Origin: DATBDE01 sp036270095
GTDB taxonomy: Bacteria > Actinomycetota > Thermoleophilia > Solirubrobacterales > Solirubrobacteraceae
Length of the DNA: 64,000 nt
Assembly: GCA_036270095.1 (NCBI GenBank)
Contig: DATBDE010000061.1
Coordinates: 1 to 64,000 of the forward strand
Direction of reading: 5' to 3'
Part shown: positions 7,787 through 16,306 of the stretch, one piece after another
How the letters are laid out: the number at the start of each line of letters is the position of its first letter
How positions within the stretch are numbered: the first letter of the stretch is position 1
Made by a program: the position numbers and the translations under genes
The notes under the pieces: model-generated
The model's input: the letters and a program-made list of their open reading frames with translations, nothing else
What the model was told of the DNA's origin: nothing
The model's database searches: none

Positions 7787-8508
7787 GCATCGCGTTCCCG
7801 AACGAGTCGCGGGAGTACCGAGCCGCGCGCGACCGTCTGCTGGCGCGGGAGATCGAATTGCGGCGGGCCATGGAGGACGTGGCCGCGGCGCGGCGCGCGC
7901 TGCCGCCCGGGGGGGCGATCCCCGAGGACTACGTGTTCGAGGGCGCCGAGGGGCCGGTGCGGATGTCCGAGCTCGTCACGCCCGGCAGCGACGCGCTCGT
8001 GGTCTACTCGATGATGTTCCCGCGCGACGCCCACGACGACAGCCCGGGACCGACGTCGGGCCGCACCGCGAAGCTGCCGCTGGCCGAGGGTCCGTGCCCG
8101 TCGTGCACGGCGCTGCTCGACCAGCTCGACGGCGCCGCCGAGCACGTGGGTCAGCACCTGAGCTTCGTGGTCGTCGCCAAGACCTCGGCCGACCGGCTGC
8201 TGACCTGGGGCCGCGAGCGCGGCTGGCGGCGCCTGCGCCTGCTCTCGTGCGCCGGGAACGCGTACAACCGCGACTACGGCGGGGAGGCCGACGACGGCCA
8301 GCAGAAGCCGATGCTCAACGTGTTCGAGCGCGACGGCGGCACCGTCCGCCACTTCTGGGGCTCGGAGCTGTTCTACGCGCCCGCCGACCCGGGCCAGGAC
8401 CCGCGGCACGTCGGCACCCTCGAGCCGGTGTGGAACATGTTCGACCTGACGCGATCAGGCCGCGCCCCGGACTGGTACGAGCAGATCACCTATCGGTCAA
8501 AGCCCTAG
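7783..8508 (+). CDS. DUF899 family thioredoxin-like protein
   Basis: 241 residues from an ATG overlapping the previous stop. The sequence fits DUF899: a central thioredoxin-like fold with the motif CPSC (about 105-108), the WGRERGW and DYGGE segments, and the C-terminal VWNMFDLT...WYEQITY block. Biochemical role is unknown. The CPSC motif would allow redox or metal chemistry. It is the third gene of a coupled run starting at 7185. Confidence 0.85.
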   Translation: MSIAFPNESREYRAARDRLLAREIELRRAMEDVAAARRALPPGGAIPEDYVFEGAEGPVRMSELVTPGSDALVVYSMMFPRDAHDDSPGPTSGRTAKLPLAEGPCPSCTALLDQLDGAAEHVGQHLSFVVVAKTSADRLLTWGRERGWRRLRLLSCAGNAYNRDYGGEADDGQQKPMLNVFERDGGTVRHFWGSELFYAPADPGQDPRHVGTLEPVWNMFDLTRSGRAPDWYEQITYRSKP

Positions 8509-8515
8509 CGCCGGG

Positions 8516-8521
8516 TACCTT
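8516..8521 (+). promoter_or_regulatory. -10-like element (TACCTT) for the AI-2E-type permease
   Basis: TACCTT ends 8 bases before the GTG start at 8530, the spacing expected of a leaderless start. Confidence 0.5.
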
Positions 8522-8529
8522 GCGGGAAA

Positions 8530-9639
8530 GTGGCCCCGGGCGCACGTCCCATCCGCGTGCAGGACCTGTACCGCGTCGTCATCTTCGCGGTGGGCCTCGT
8601 CGGCGGGGCGCTGCTGCTGCCCGAGCTGCTCACGATCCTGCTCGCGGTGGTCATCGCGATCCTGCTCGCGCTGCCGCTGTCGGCCTTTGCCTCCTACCTT
8701 CAGGGCAAGGTCGGCGTGCCGCGCGTGGTCGGGGTGCTGATCGCGCTGGCGCTCATCGTCGCCGGCGTCGGCCTGCTGCTGGCGCTGATCCTGCCGCCGC
8801 TGGTCGACCAGGTCGCCAACGTCGTCGACCAGATCCCCGCCTCCATCAACCAGGTCCAGAAGTGGCTCGGCGACATCGGGATCCACACGAAGAGCGCGGG
8901 CGGCGCGGTCCAGCAGTTCGTGCGCAACTTCGAGGACGACCCGGGCAAGCTGCTCGGGCCGGTGACCGACGTCGGCGTCTCGATCGTCGGCACCGTGGTC
9001 CTGCTCCTGGTGGTCACCGTCAACGCGGTGTTCATCGCCACCAACCCCGGGCCGCTCGTCCGCGGCCTGATGTCGCTGTTCCCGACCAAGGATCGCGACA
9101 CGGTCGAGCACGCGCTCGAGCGCATCCGGTCGTCGTGGCTGGCCTGGCTCGGCGGCGTGATCGTCGACGGGCTCGTGCTCGGGTTCCTGCTCTGGGTCGG
9201 CCTGGAGATCGTCGGCGTGCAGTTCGCGCTGACCTTCGCCGTGCTCAGCGGGCTGCTGACCGTGATCCCGAACTACGGCTCGATCATCAGCGCGATCCCG
9301 CCGATCCTGTTCTCGCTGCAGGACTCGCCCACCAAGGCGCTGCTCGTGCTGCTGGTCTACGTGATCGTCAACCAGTTCGAGGGCAACGTCCTCTACCCGC
9401 TGATCATGTCGCGGGCGGTGAGTCTGCACCCGGCCGTGGTCGCGGTCGGCGTCGTGGTGGTCGCGGCGCTGTTCGGCGTCATCGGCCTCTTCGTCAGCGT
9501 GCCGCTGCTGTCGTTGACCGCGATCCTCGTCGACGAGCTGCGGGTCAAGCCGCTGGCGCGGCGCGAACGCGACGAGGCCGAGCTGCAGCGAGCCGAGCTC
9601 ACGGGCGAGATCGAGCCGCCTGCCACCATAGAGCGGTGA
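8530..9639 (+). CDS. AI-2E family transporter (PerM-like)
   Basis: 369 residues, about eight membrane helices in the AI-2E/PerM arrangement: paired N-terminal helices, a long soluble segment (about 95-140), then a C-terminal helix cluster containing the LSGLLTVIPNYGS and NQFEGNVLYPLIM segments. Substrates of the family vary (autoinducer-2, Na+/H+ and others), so specificity is open. Its GTGA stop overlaps the P450 start, so the two are translated together. Confidence 0.85.
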   Translation: MAPGARPIRVQDLYRVVIFAVGLVGGALLLPELLTILLAVVIAILLALPLSAFASYLQGKVGVPRVVGVLIALALIVAGVGLLLALILPPLVDQVANVVDQIPASINQVQKWLGDIGIHTKSAGGAVQQFVRNFEDDPGKLLGPVTDVGVSIVGTVVLLLVVTVNAVFIATNPGPLVRGLMSLFPTKDRDTVEHALERIRSSWLAWLGGVIVDGLVLGFLLWVGLEIVGVQFALTFAVLSGLLTVIPNYGSIISAIPPILFSLQDSPTKALLVLLVYVIVNQFEGNVLYPLIMSRAVSLHPAVVAVGVVVVAALFGVIGLFVSVPLLSLTAILVDELRVKPLARRERDEAELQRAELTGEIEPPATIER

Positions 9640-10997
9640 CCGCCACCGCCCCGCTGCCGCCCGGGCCGAAGCTCCCCGCCGTGCTGCAGACGCTCGGGTT
9701 CATCGTCTCGCCCGTGCGCTTCATCGATGCGATGCGCCGCCGCTACGGCGACATCGTGACGTTCTCGACCTCGTTCGACTCCGGCTTCGTCATGGTCTTC
9801 GACCCCGACGTGGTCAAGCAGGTCTTCCGCGCCCCGCCCGACCGCCTGCGCGCGGGCGAGGCCAACGCGCTGCTGGGCCAGATTCTCGGCCGGCGCTCGG
9901 TGCTGCTGCTCGACGGGGCCGAGCACCTGCGCCACCGCAAGCTCATGCTGCCGCCGTTCCACGGCCAGCGCATGCGCGCTTACGAGCAGGTCATGCGCGA
10001 GGCCGCCGACCGCGAGATCGATGCGTGGCCGGTGGGCGAGCCGTTCGCGGTCATGCCCTCAATGCAGGCACTGACCCTGGACGTGATCACGCGCGCGGTC
10101 TTCGGCGTCGAGGAGGGCGAGCGCCTCAAGGAGCTCAAGCGCCGCCTGCGGGCGATGATCATGCCGATCTCGCGCCGACTCGGGGTGCTGATCCTCGCCT
10201 TCAGCGGCCGCCGCCAGCGCGGGCGCTTCGCCGAGTTCCACCAGCGCAAGGCCGCCGCCGACGAGCTCATCTTCGACGAGATCGCCCGCCGCCGCGAGGC
10301 CACCGACCTCGACCAGCGCGAGGATGTGTTCTCGCTCCTGCTCCAGGCCCGCGACGAGGACGGCCGGCCGCTCACCGACGCCGAGCTGCGCGACGAGCTC
10401 GTCACCCTGCTCGTCGCCGGTCATGAGACGACCGCCACCGGCCTGGCCTGGGCCTTCGACCTCCTCACCCACCACCCGCGCGTGCTGGACCGGCTGCGCT
10501 CCTCGCTGGCCGCGGGCGAGACCGACTACCTCGACGCCGTGGTCAAGGAGACCCTGCGCGTGCGCCCGGTCATCCCCGGCATCGGCCGGGTGGTGCGTGG
10601 CGGCTCCTTCGCGATCGGCGGCTGGGACATCCCCGAGGGCGTGGAGATCAACCCCTCGATCGCGCTCATCCACCGGCGCGGCGACCGCTACCCGCAGCCG
10701 CTCGAGTTCCGCCCCGAGCGCTTCCTGGGCGACGACGCGCCCGACACCTACACGTGGATCCCGTTCGGTGGCGGCACCCGCCGCTGCCTGGGCGCCTCCT
10801 TCGCGACCTTCGAGATGGCCACCGTCATCCGGACCGTGCTCGAGCGCTGCGAGATCCGCCCCGCCTCGCGCCGGCCCGCGCGCATGGAGCGGCGCGGCAT
10901 CACGATCGTCCCGCGCGACGGCGGGCGGATCGTCCTCATGCAGCGGCGGCCCGCGGCCGAGCCGGTCGCCGCCGCGACGCCCGCCGGGGTTCCGTAG
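9636..10997 (+). CDS. Cytochrome P450
   Basis: 453 residues from a GTG overlapping the previous stop. The I-helix motif AGHETTATG (about 262-270), the K-helix ExxR in KETLR (about 304-308) and the haem loop FGGGTRRCLG with Cys384 are all present, so it should be a functional haem mono-oxygenase. There is no membrane anchor and no fused reductase, so it needs separate electron partners, which are not nearby. The substrate is unknown. The downstream exporter lies in the same reading frame after the amber stop. Confidence 0.92.
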   Translation: MTATAPLPPGPKLPAVLQTLGFIVSPVRFIDAMRRRYGDIVTFSTSFDSGFVMVFDPDVVKQVFRAPPDRLRAGEANALLGQILGRRSVLLLDGAEHLRHRKLMLPPFHGQRMRAYEQVMREAADREIDAWPVGEPFAVMPSMQALTLDVITRAVFGVEEGERLKELKRRLRAMIMPISRRLGVLILAFSGRRQRGRFAEFHQRKAAADELIFDEIARRREATDLDQREDVFSLLLQARDEDGRPLTDAELRDELVTLLVAGHETTATGLAWAFDLLTHHPRVLDRLRSSLAAGETDYLDAVVKETLRVRPVIPGIGRVVRGGSFAIGGWDIPEGVEINPSIALIHRRGDRYPQPLEFRPERFLGDDAPDTYTWIPFGGGTRRCLGASFATFEMATVIRTVLERCEIRPASRRPARMERRGITIVPRDGGRIVLMQRRPAAEPVAAATPAGVP

Positions 10998-11084
10998 CCC
11001 ATCGAGCGCCCGCACGCGTACCTCCACGCCCTCGGTGGGGCGCGCTCGGAGTGGGACCCGTCCAAACGCTGGCTCGGGCTGCTC

Positions 11085-12563
11085 GTGGTGTCGCTCGCGA
11101 TGTTCATCAGCGCGGTCGACACGACGATCGTCAACGTCGCCATCCCCGACATCTCGCGTGACCTGCACGCCGCCGAGTCCGAGCTGCAGTGGGTCATGGA
11201 CGGCTTCCTCATCGCGCTCGGCGGCTTCCTGCTCGTGGGCAGCGGCGCGGCCGACCGGTTCGGGCGCAAGCGGGTGTTCCTGCTCGGCTTCAGCGGCTTC
11301 GCCGTCGCCTCGGTGCTGGCGGCGGTCTCGGCCACCGCGCAGGAGCTGATCCTCGCCCGCGTGCTCATGGGCCTGGCCGCCGCCTGCGTGCTCCCGCCCG
11401 CCCTGTCGCTGCTGGCGGTGATGTTCGAGCCCGCCGAGCGGCCGCGGGCGCTGGGCATCTGGTCGGCCGTCGCAGGGCTGGGCATGGCGCTCGGGCCGGT
11501 GATCGGCGGCGCGCTCGTAGCCGGGATCGGGTGGTCGGCGGTCTTCCTCGTCAACGTGCCGGTCGCGGTCCTGGCGGTGCCGGCGGGGATCGCCCTGCTG
11601 CCCGAGTCGTTCCGCCCCGGCGTGCCGCCGCTGGACCTGCGCGGCGTGGCGCTCTCGTTGGTGGCGCTGACCGGCATCGCGTTCGCGCTCATCGAGGGCG
11701 CCGACAACGGCGTCCAGTCCCCGCCGGTGATCGTGGCCGCCGTCGTCGGCCTGCTGGCCACGGCGCTGTTCGTGCGCGCCGAGCTGCGGGCCGAGCACCC
11801 GCTGTTCGACGTGCGCGTGCTCGCGCGCCGCCGCGTGGCTGCCGGCGGAATCGGGATCTTCTGCATGTACGGCGCCTTCTTCGCCGTGCTGTTCCTGGTG
11901 CCCCAGTACCTCGAGTACGTGCAGGACCGCCCGCCGTTCGTCACGGGGCTGCTCCTGCTGCCGGCGGGGATCGGGCTGGCGGTGACGAGCCCGATCGCCG
12001 GGCACCTGGTCGGCCGCCTGGGCGACCGGCTGCTGATCCCCGGCGGCCTGGCGGGGATGGCGCTGGGCTGCGGCACGCTGGCGGTGCTCAACGAGGACAG
12101 CCCGCTGGCGCTGGTGTGCCTGGGGATGCTGCTGCTCGGGGGCTGCCTGGGCCTGTGCATCGGCCCGGCAACGGCGGTGATCATGAACGACCTCGGCACC
12201 GACCGGGCCGGCGACGCCGCGGCCACCAACCAGCTCGCGCGGCAGGTTGGCGCGGCCATGGGGATCGCGGTGGTGGGGAGCGTGTTCGCGGTGCTCTACG
12301 CCGCCCGCGTCGACGACCGCGTCCACAGCGTCACCGGCTCGGCGCTGGAGGCGGTACGCGACTCGATCGAGGGCGCCGTGCGCGTGGGGGCGACGCTGGC
12401 GCCGGGGGCACGGGCGCAGCTGCTGGCCGCGGCTGACACGAGCTTCGCCGGCGCGGCGCGCGTCGGCTTCATCGTCTGTGCGGCCGCGCTGCTGGCCGCG
12501 GCGTTGATCAACATGGTGGGGCTGGCGCGCCGGGCGCTCGCCCCGGCGCCGGCGACGGCCTAG
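11085..12563 (+). CDS. MFS drug exporter, DHA2 (EmrB/QacA-type) family
   Basis: 492 residues from the GTG at 11085, with about fourteen helices. The DHA2 signature of helix 1 (SAVDTTIVNVAIPDI) and motif A (ADRFGRKR) are clear. This start trims helix 1. The frame stays open to the P450 amber stop at 10995-10997 and reads WDPSKRWLGLLVV just before the GTG, which looks like genuine exporter sequence, but no ATG, GTG or TTG occurs there. A rare start (for example ATC at 11001) or read-through is possible. It probably exports a small molecule by proton antiport. Confidence 0.85.
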   Translation: MVSLAMFISAVDTTIVNVAIPDISRDLHAAESELQWVMDGFLIALGGFLLVGSGAADRFGRKRVFLLGFSGFAVASVLAAVSATAQELILARVLMGLAAACVLPPALSLLAVMFEPAERPRALGIWSAVAGLGMALGPVIGGALVAGIGWSAVFLVNVPVAVLAVPAGIALLPESFRPGVPPLDLRGVALSLVALTGIAFALIEGADNGVQSPPVIVAAVVGLLATALFVRAELRAEHPLFDVRVLARRRVAAGGIGIFCMYGAFFAVLFLVPQYLEYVQDRPPFVTGLLLLPAGIGLAVTSPIAGHLVGRLGDRLLIPGGLAGMALGCGTLAVLNEDSPLALVCLGMLLLGGCLGLCIGPATAVIMNDLGTDRAGDAAATNQLARQVGAAMGIAVVGSVFAVLYAARVDDRVHSVTGSALEAVRDSIEGAVRVGATLAPGARAQLLAAADTSFAGAARVGFIVCAAALLAAALINMVGLARRALAPAPATA

Positions 12564-12573
12564 GCGTCCGCCC

Positions 12574-13878
12574 CTACGGCTCGCCGGGCGCGCTGTTGCC
12601 CAGCGGGGTCGGGCGCCGGTCGGTCACGCCGAGCTCGGCCGAGTCGAGCCGGAACACGCTGTCCAGCGCCCAGTCGAAGGCCAGCCGCAGCCGCTGTCCC
12701 TGCCAGCCGGGCAGCGCCGCCAGGTGGTAGGCGCGCGTGATCAGGAACGCCGGCAGCCCGCGCACGTTGACCCCTAGCAGCGCGGCCACCGCCTTGCGGT
12801 GCCCCAGGTCCACGACCATCCCCATGGTCTTGTACGTGAAGGGACGCGAGCGGCCGTGGCCCAGTGCCGCGGCCACGTTGTCGGCCACGCGACGGCCCTG
12901 CCGCATCGCGTGCTGGGCGGTCTGCGGGCAGGGCGAGCCCGGGTTGGCGGGATCGGGCACGGCGGCCGCGTCGCCCACCGCCCACACGTTCTCGAAGCCG
13001 GGCACGCGCATGTGGGCGTCGGTGGGGATGCGGCCATGGTCATCGGTGGGCAGGCCGAGCTTCGCGACCGCGGGTGCCGCGGTGATCCCCGCCGTCCAAG
13101 CCAGCGTGTGGGTGGCGATCGTCGTCCCGTCGGAGAGGTGGATGTCGGTCTTGCCCACGCCGTCGACCCGAACGCCCGTGCGGACCTCGATGCCGCGCTG
13201 TTCGAGCTCGCGCCGGGTGAACTCGGCCAGCGGCGCGGGCACCTCGCGCATGATCCGCGCTTCGCTCTCGACCACCAGCCAGCGCATCCCCGCGGCGGCG
13301 CACCGCGGATAGAGGACGATGATGTTGGAGGCGAGGTCCGCCAGCTCCGCGATGCCCTCGATGCCGGTGTAGCCACCGCCGGTGAACACGAAGGTCAGCC
13401 AGGCGCGGCGCGCATCGTCGTCGTCGGTGACCTCGGCCGCCTCGAGGCAGTCGATGACGTGGTCGCGCAGCGCCAGCGCGTCGCCCAGCGTCTTGAAGCC
13501 GATGGCGCGCTCCTCCAGCCCGTCGATCGGCAGCATGCGCGAAACCGACCCGAGCGCGACGATGAGGCGGTCGTAGCCGATCGTGTGCTCGCCCTGGTGC
13601 TCGCTTCGCACCTGCAGCTCGCGCCGACCGGGATCGGCGCCGGTGATCTCGCCCAGGCGGAGCTCCGCGGGCGACAGCCGCTCGCGCAGCGGGACGACAA
13701 CGTGGCGCGGCTCGACCGTGCCGCCGGCGGCGGCGGGTAGCAGCGGCGCGTAGAGGAGGAAGTTCCGGTTGCTGACCAGCGTGACGCGCACGCGCTCCGG
13801 CGGCAGCACCTTCAGCAGGCGGCGCGCGGCAAACAGCCCTCCGAACCCGCCGCCCGCGATGACGACGCGTTCCGCCAT
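12574..13878 (-). CDS. ndh: Type II NADH dehydrogenase (NDH-2) / FAD-dependent oxidoreductase
   Basis: 434 residues. The FAD-binding Rossmann motif is GGGFGG (about 9-14), the NADH-binding motif is GGGYTGIE (near 165-172), and the second FAD motif VWAVGDAA lies near 295-302. The C-terminal YHLAALPGWQGQRLRL segment fits the membrane-surface region of NDH-2. It would pass electrons from NADH to quinone without pumping protons. It is the last gene of the reverse run containing the LigD modules, four bases after the PRC-barrel-like gene. Confidence 0.87.
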   Translation of the reverse strand: MAERVVIAGGGFGGLFAARRLLKVLPPERVRVTLVSNRNFLLYAPLLPAAAGGTVEPRHVVVPLRERLSPAELRLGEITGADPGRRELQVRSEHQGEHTIGYDRLIVALGSVSRMLPIDGLEERAIGFKTLGDALALRDHVIDCLEAAEVTDDDDARRAWLTFVFTGGGYTGIEGIAELADLASNIIVLYPRCAAAGMRWLVVESEARIMREVPAPLAEFTRRELEQRGIEVRTGVRVDGVGKTDIHLSDGTTIATHTLAWTAGITAAPAVAKLGLPTDDHGRIPTDAHMRVPGFENVWAVGDAAAVPDPANPGSPCPQTAQHAMRQGRRVADNVAAALGHGRSRPFTYKTMGMVVDLGHRKAVAALLGVNVRGLPAFLITRAYHLAALPGWQGQRLRLAFDWALDSVFRLDSAELGVTDRRPTPLGNSAPGEP

Positions 13879-13882
13879 CGGC

Positions 13883-14251
13883 CTAGTAGTTCCCGGAGAT
13901 CCGGTCCCAGGCCTTGCGCAGGTGGTCGCCGAGCTCCTCGCCGAAGCTGTGCTTGACCACGTCGTCGGGCTGGACCTCGAGGGCGGGCGGGTTCGCGCTC
14001 GGCGACGGCAGGTGATGGAGCTGGTCCGCGCTGACGTCGAGCACGACGCCGTGCTCGTAGAGCTTCGTCGCGTGGTCGGCGTCGATGAACCGCTCGCCGT
14101 CGTCGGTGTTGAGGATGAGCCCGTCGTAGATGTCGTCCTCGGGCACTGCGAGCACGCGCTTGACAGTGCCGACGAGCTGGTCGTCGCTCGTGTAGCAGGG
14201 CGTGCCCACCTCGAGGATCAGGAAGGAGATCGGGTCGCCGTGGTCAGCCAT
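13883..14251 (-). CDS. PRC-barrel-like protein
   Basis: 122 residues. The N-terminal half (LEVGTPCYTSDDQLVGTVKR...DGLILNTD) has the beta-barrel pattern of PRC-barrel and related small domains. The C-terminal half is acidic. No catalytic residues are evident. The start lies inside the 3' end of the hydrolase gene (8-base overlap), so the two are coupled. Confidence 0.65.
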   Translation of the reverse strand: MADHGDPISFLILEVGTPCYTSDDQLVGTVKRVLAVPEDDIYDGLILNTDDGERFIDADHATKLYEHGVVLDVSADQLHHLPSPSANPPALEVQPDDVVKHSFGEELGDHLRKAWDRISGNY

Positions 14252-15416
14252 CTTCCACCTCGCGGAGAATCGTGACGCGCTTCTTGTGCGTCGACTCGTA
14301 CAGGCGGACGATCGCCTGCAGCTCGGGCGTGGCGTCCTTCAGCCGCTCCTTGATCTCCGGCACCCGCATGCCGTCGTAGCCCTCCCAGGGCTCCTCGACC
14401 TCCACCACGGCCCCGGCGCCGTCCTCGGCTCCGGGATCGGCCGACGCGGCGACCTCCTCGAGCCCCTCCTCGACGTGCTGGCGCTCGGGGTGGAGGTAGG
14501 CCTCGACGGGCGGGACCGACTCGCCCATGAACGTGCGGATGTGCTCGAGCACCTCGTCGGGCGCCTCGTCGGGGATGAAGTGTCCGACGCCCTGGAGCTC
14601 GGCCAGCTCCATGCTCGCGGCGTGGGCCTCGAACCCGCCGAGGTTCTCGAGCTTGATCACCGGGTCCTCGGAGCCGACCACGAGCCGGGTCGGCACGGTA
14701 AGGGTGCCGGTGGCGTAGGAGCCCTGCACCATCGCCGGGAGCTCGCGGGTCAAGAACGTGCGGTAGAGAGCGCTGGTCGCGGAGGCGCGAGCGCGCTGCT
14801 GCAGGCGCGTCGCGTAGGAGCGTGCGGCCTCGGGCTCGATCGGGCGCGCGGCGGCCGAGACGAAGGCGCCCTCGATCGTGGTCGGCGAGGCCATGAGCAC
14901 GACCTCGCCCAGCAGCGGCATGGCCAGCACGAACTGGTAGCTGAGCGCGGGCAGCCGCTCGAGCAGTGCGCCCGGGTCGGGCTGCGGCCAGGGGTGGTTG
15001 ATGCCCAGGGCGAGGAAGCGGCGGAAGCGGTCGGGCGCGCGCAGGCAGGCCAGGAAGCCGGCGAAGCCGCCCCAGTCGTGGGCGACGAGGTCGACCTGGT
15101 CGAGGTCGAGCGCGTCGAGCAGCCCGATCAGGTCGCTCGCGAAGGTGGCCTTCTCGTAGCGGCCGGGCGGGGCCTCGCTCCAGCCGAAGCCACGCAGGTC
15201 GGGCGCGATGACCCGGCGCGTGCGTGCGAGCGTCGGGATGACGTGCCGCCAGGCGTACCAGTGCTGGGGCCAACCGTGCTGGAGGACGATCGGGTCGCCC
15301 TCGCCGGCCTCGGCCACGTGGAGGCGGACCTCGCCCACGTCGACGAGGAGATGGCGCACGCCCGGCACGTCGGGGAGGTCGGGCGTGAGCGGCTCGGGGA
15401 GGGGCGCAACCGCCAT
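14244..15416 (-). CDS. Alpha/beta hydrolase with Asp nucleophile (epoxide-hydrolase-like) and C-terminal extension
   Basis: 390 residues from the ATG at 15416. The oxyanion motif HGWPQ and a nucleophile elbow AHDWGG with Asp rather than Ser resemble epoxide hydrolases and haloalkane dehalogenases. The catalytic domain ends near residue 290. About 100 extra residues follow: a Glu-rich linker and a small helical module (YDGMRVPEIKERL...RLYESTHKKR). The extension is unusual for the family, and its role is unknown. It follows the LigD polymerase gene after 11 bases. Confidence 0.8.
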   Translation of the reverse strand: MAVAPLPEPLTPDLPDVPGVRHLLVDVGEVRLHVAEAGEGDPIVLQHGWPQHWYAWRHVIPTLARTRRVIAPDLRGFGWSEAPPGRYEKATFASDLIGLLDALDLDQVDLVAHDWGGFAGFLACLRAPDRFRRFLALGINHPWPQPDPGALLERLPALSYQFVLAMPLLGEVVLMASPTTIEGAFVSAAARPIEPEAARSYATRLQQRARASATSALYRTFLTRELPAMVQGSYATGTLTVPTRLVVGSEDPVIKLENLGGFEAHAASMELAELQGVGHFIPDEAPDEVLEHIRTFMGESVPPVEAYLHPERQHVEEGLEEVAASADPGAEDGAGAVVEVEEPWEGYDGMRVPEIKERLKDATPELQAIVRLYESTHKKRVTILREVEDG

Positions 15417-15427
15417 GGCGGCGCAGC

Positions 15428-16306
15428 CTAACGCGGCAGCGCGCGGGCGTGGCGGCGAACGTCGGCCCAGGGGTCGCCGCCGATGTCGTCGAGCCGATCG
15501 AACAGCGTCTTGATGTTCCAGCGCTGCGGCGCGAGCTTCGGATCGTCGAGCTCCTCCCAGTGCAGCGGCGTGGCCACGGGCGCACCGGGCTTCGGGCGGG
15601 CCGAGTAGGGCGCGGCCACGGTGTGGACCTTCGCGTTGCGCAGCACGTCGACGTAGAGCCGGTCGCCGCGCTTCTCGACCCGGTGCTCGAGCGTGAGCTT
15701 GTCCGGGTGGGCCTCGACGAGCTCCTCGGCCAGGGTGCGGGCGAACTCGCGCACGCGGTCGTAGTCGGCGGTGCGACGCAGCGGCGCGAGCACGTGGATG
15801 CCGCGCGACCCGGTGACCATCGCGAACGGGTGCAGGCCCTTGTCGCGCAGCGCGGCGCCGGACTCGCGCGCGGCGGCGCGGATCTCGTCGAAATCCTGGG
15901 TGGAGGGATCGAGATCCATGACGAGGTGGTCGGGGTAGTCGAGCTTGTCGATGCGGCTGGACCACAGGTGCGGGGTGATCACGTTCTGCCCCGCCATGTA
16001 GGGCAGCGTCGCGGGCTCGTGGGCGACGGCGTGGGTCACGGTGCCGCCGCGCTTGGGCACGGTGACGCGGCCGATCCAGTCGGGGAAGTGGTCGGGGATG
16101 TCCTGCAGGAAGAAGCCGCGCTTGTCCACGCCCTGCGGGAAGACGTGGAGGTTCATGGGCCGGTCGCGCACGTGCGGCAGCATCACCGGGGCGACGCGGG
16201 CGTAGTACTCGGCCAGGTCGCGCTTCGTGTAGCCCGGGTCGGGGAACAGCATCTTGTCCGGGTTGGAGATCGTGACGTTGCGCCGGCCGGAGCGGATCTC
16301 GGTCAC
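15428..16306 (-). CDS. ligD: LigD-type polymerase (archaeo-eukaryotic primase-like)
   Basis: 292 residues from a GTG overlapping the ligase stop. It matches the LigD polymerase module: SNPDKMLFPDPGYTK at the start, the metal-binding DLDP, TGSRGIHV, and RNAKVHTVAAPYSARP near the end. In bacterial non-homologous end joining this module adds nucleotides or ribonucleotides at broken ends. Here it is a stand-alone protein rather than part of a fused LigD. Confidence 0.92.
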   Translation of the reverse strand: MTEIRSGRRNVTISNPDKMLFPDPGYTKRDLAEYYARVAPVMLPHVRDRPMNLHVFPQGVDKRGFFLQDIPDHFPDWIGRVTVPKRGGTVTHAVAHEPATLPYMAGQNVITPHLWSSRIDKLDYPDHLVMDLDPSTQDFDEIRAAARESGAALRDKGLHPFAMVTGSRGIHVLAPLRRTADYDRVREFARTLAEELVEAHPDKLTLEHRVEKRGDRLYVDVLRNAKVHTVAAPYSARPKPGAPVATPLHWEELDDPKLAPQRWNIKTLFDRLDDIGGDPWADVRRHARALPR

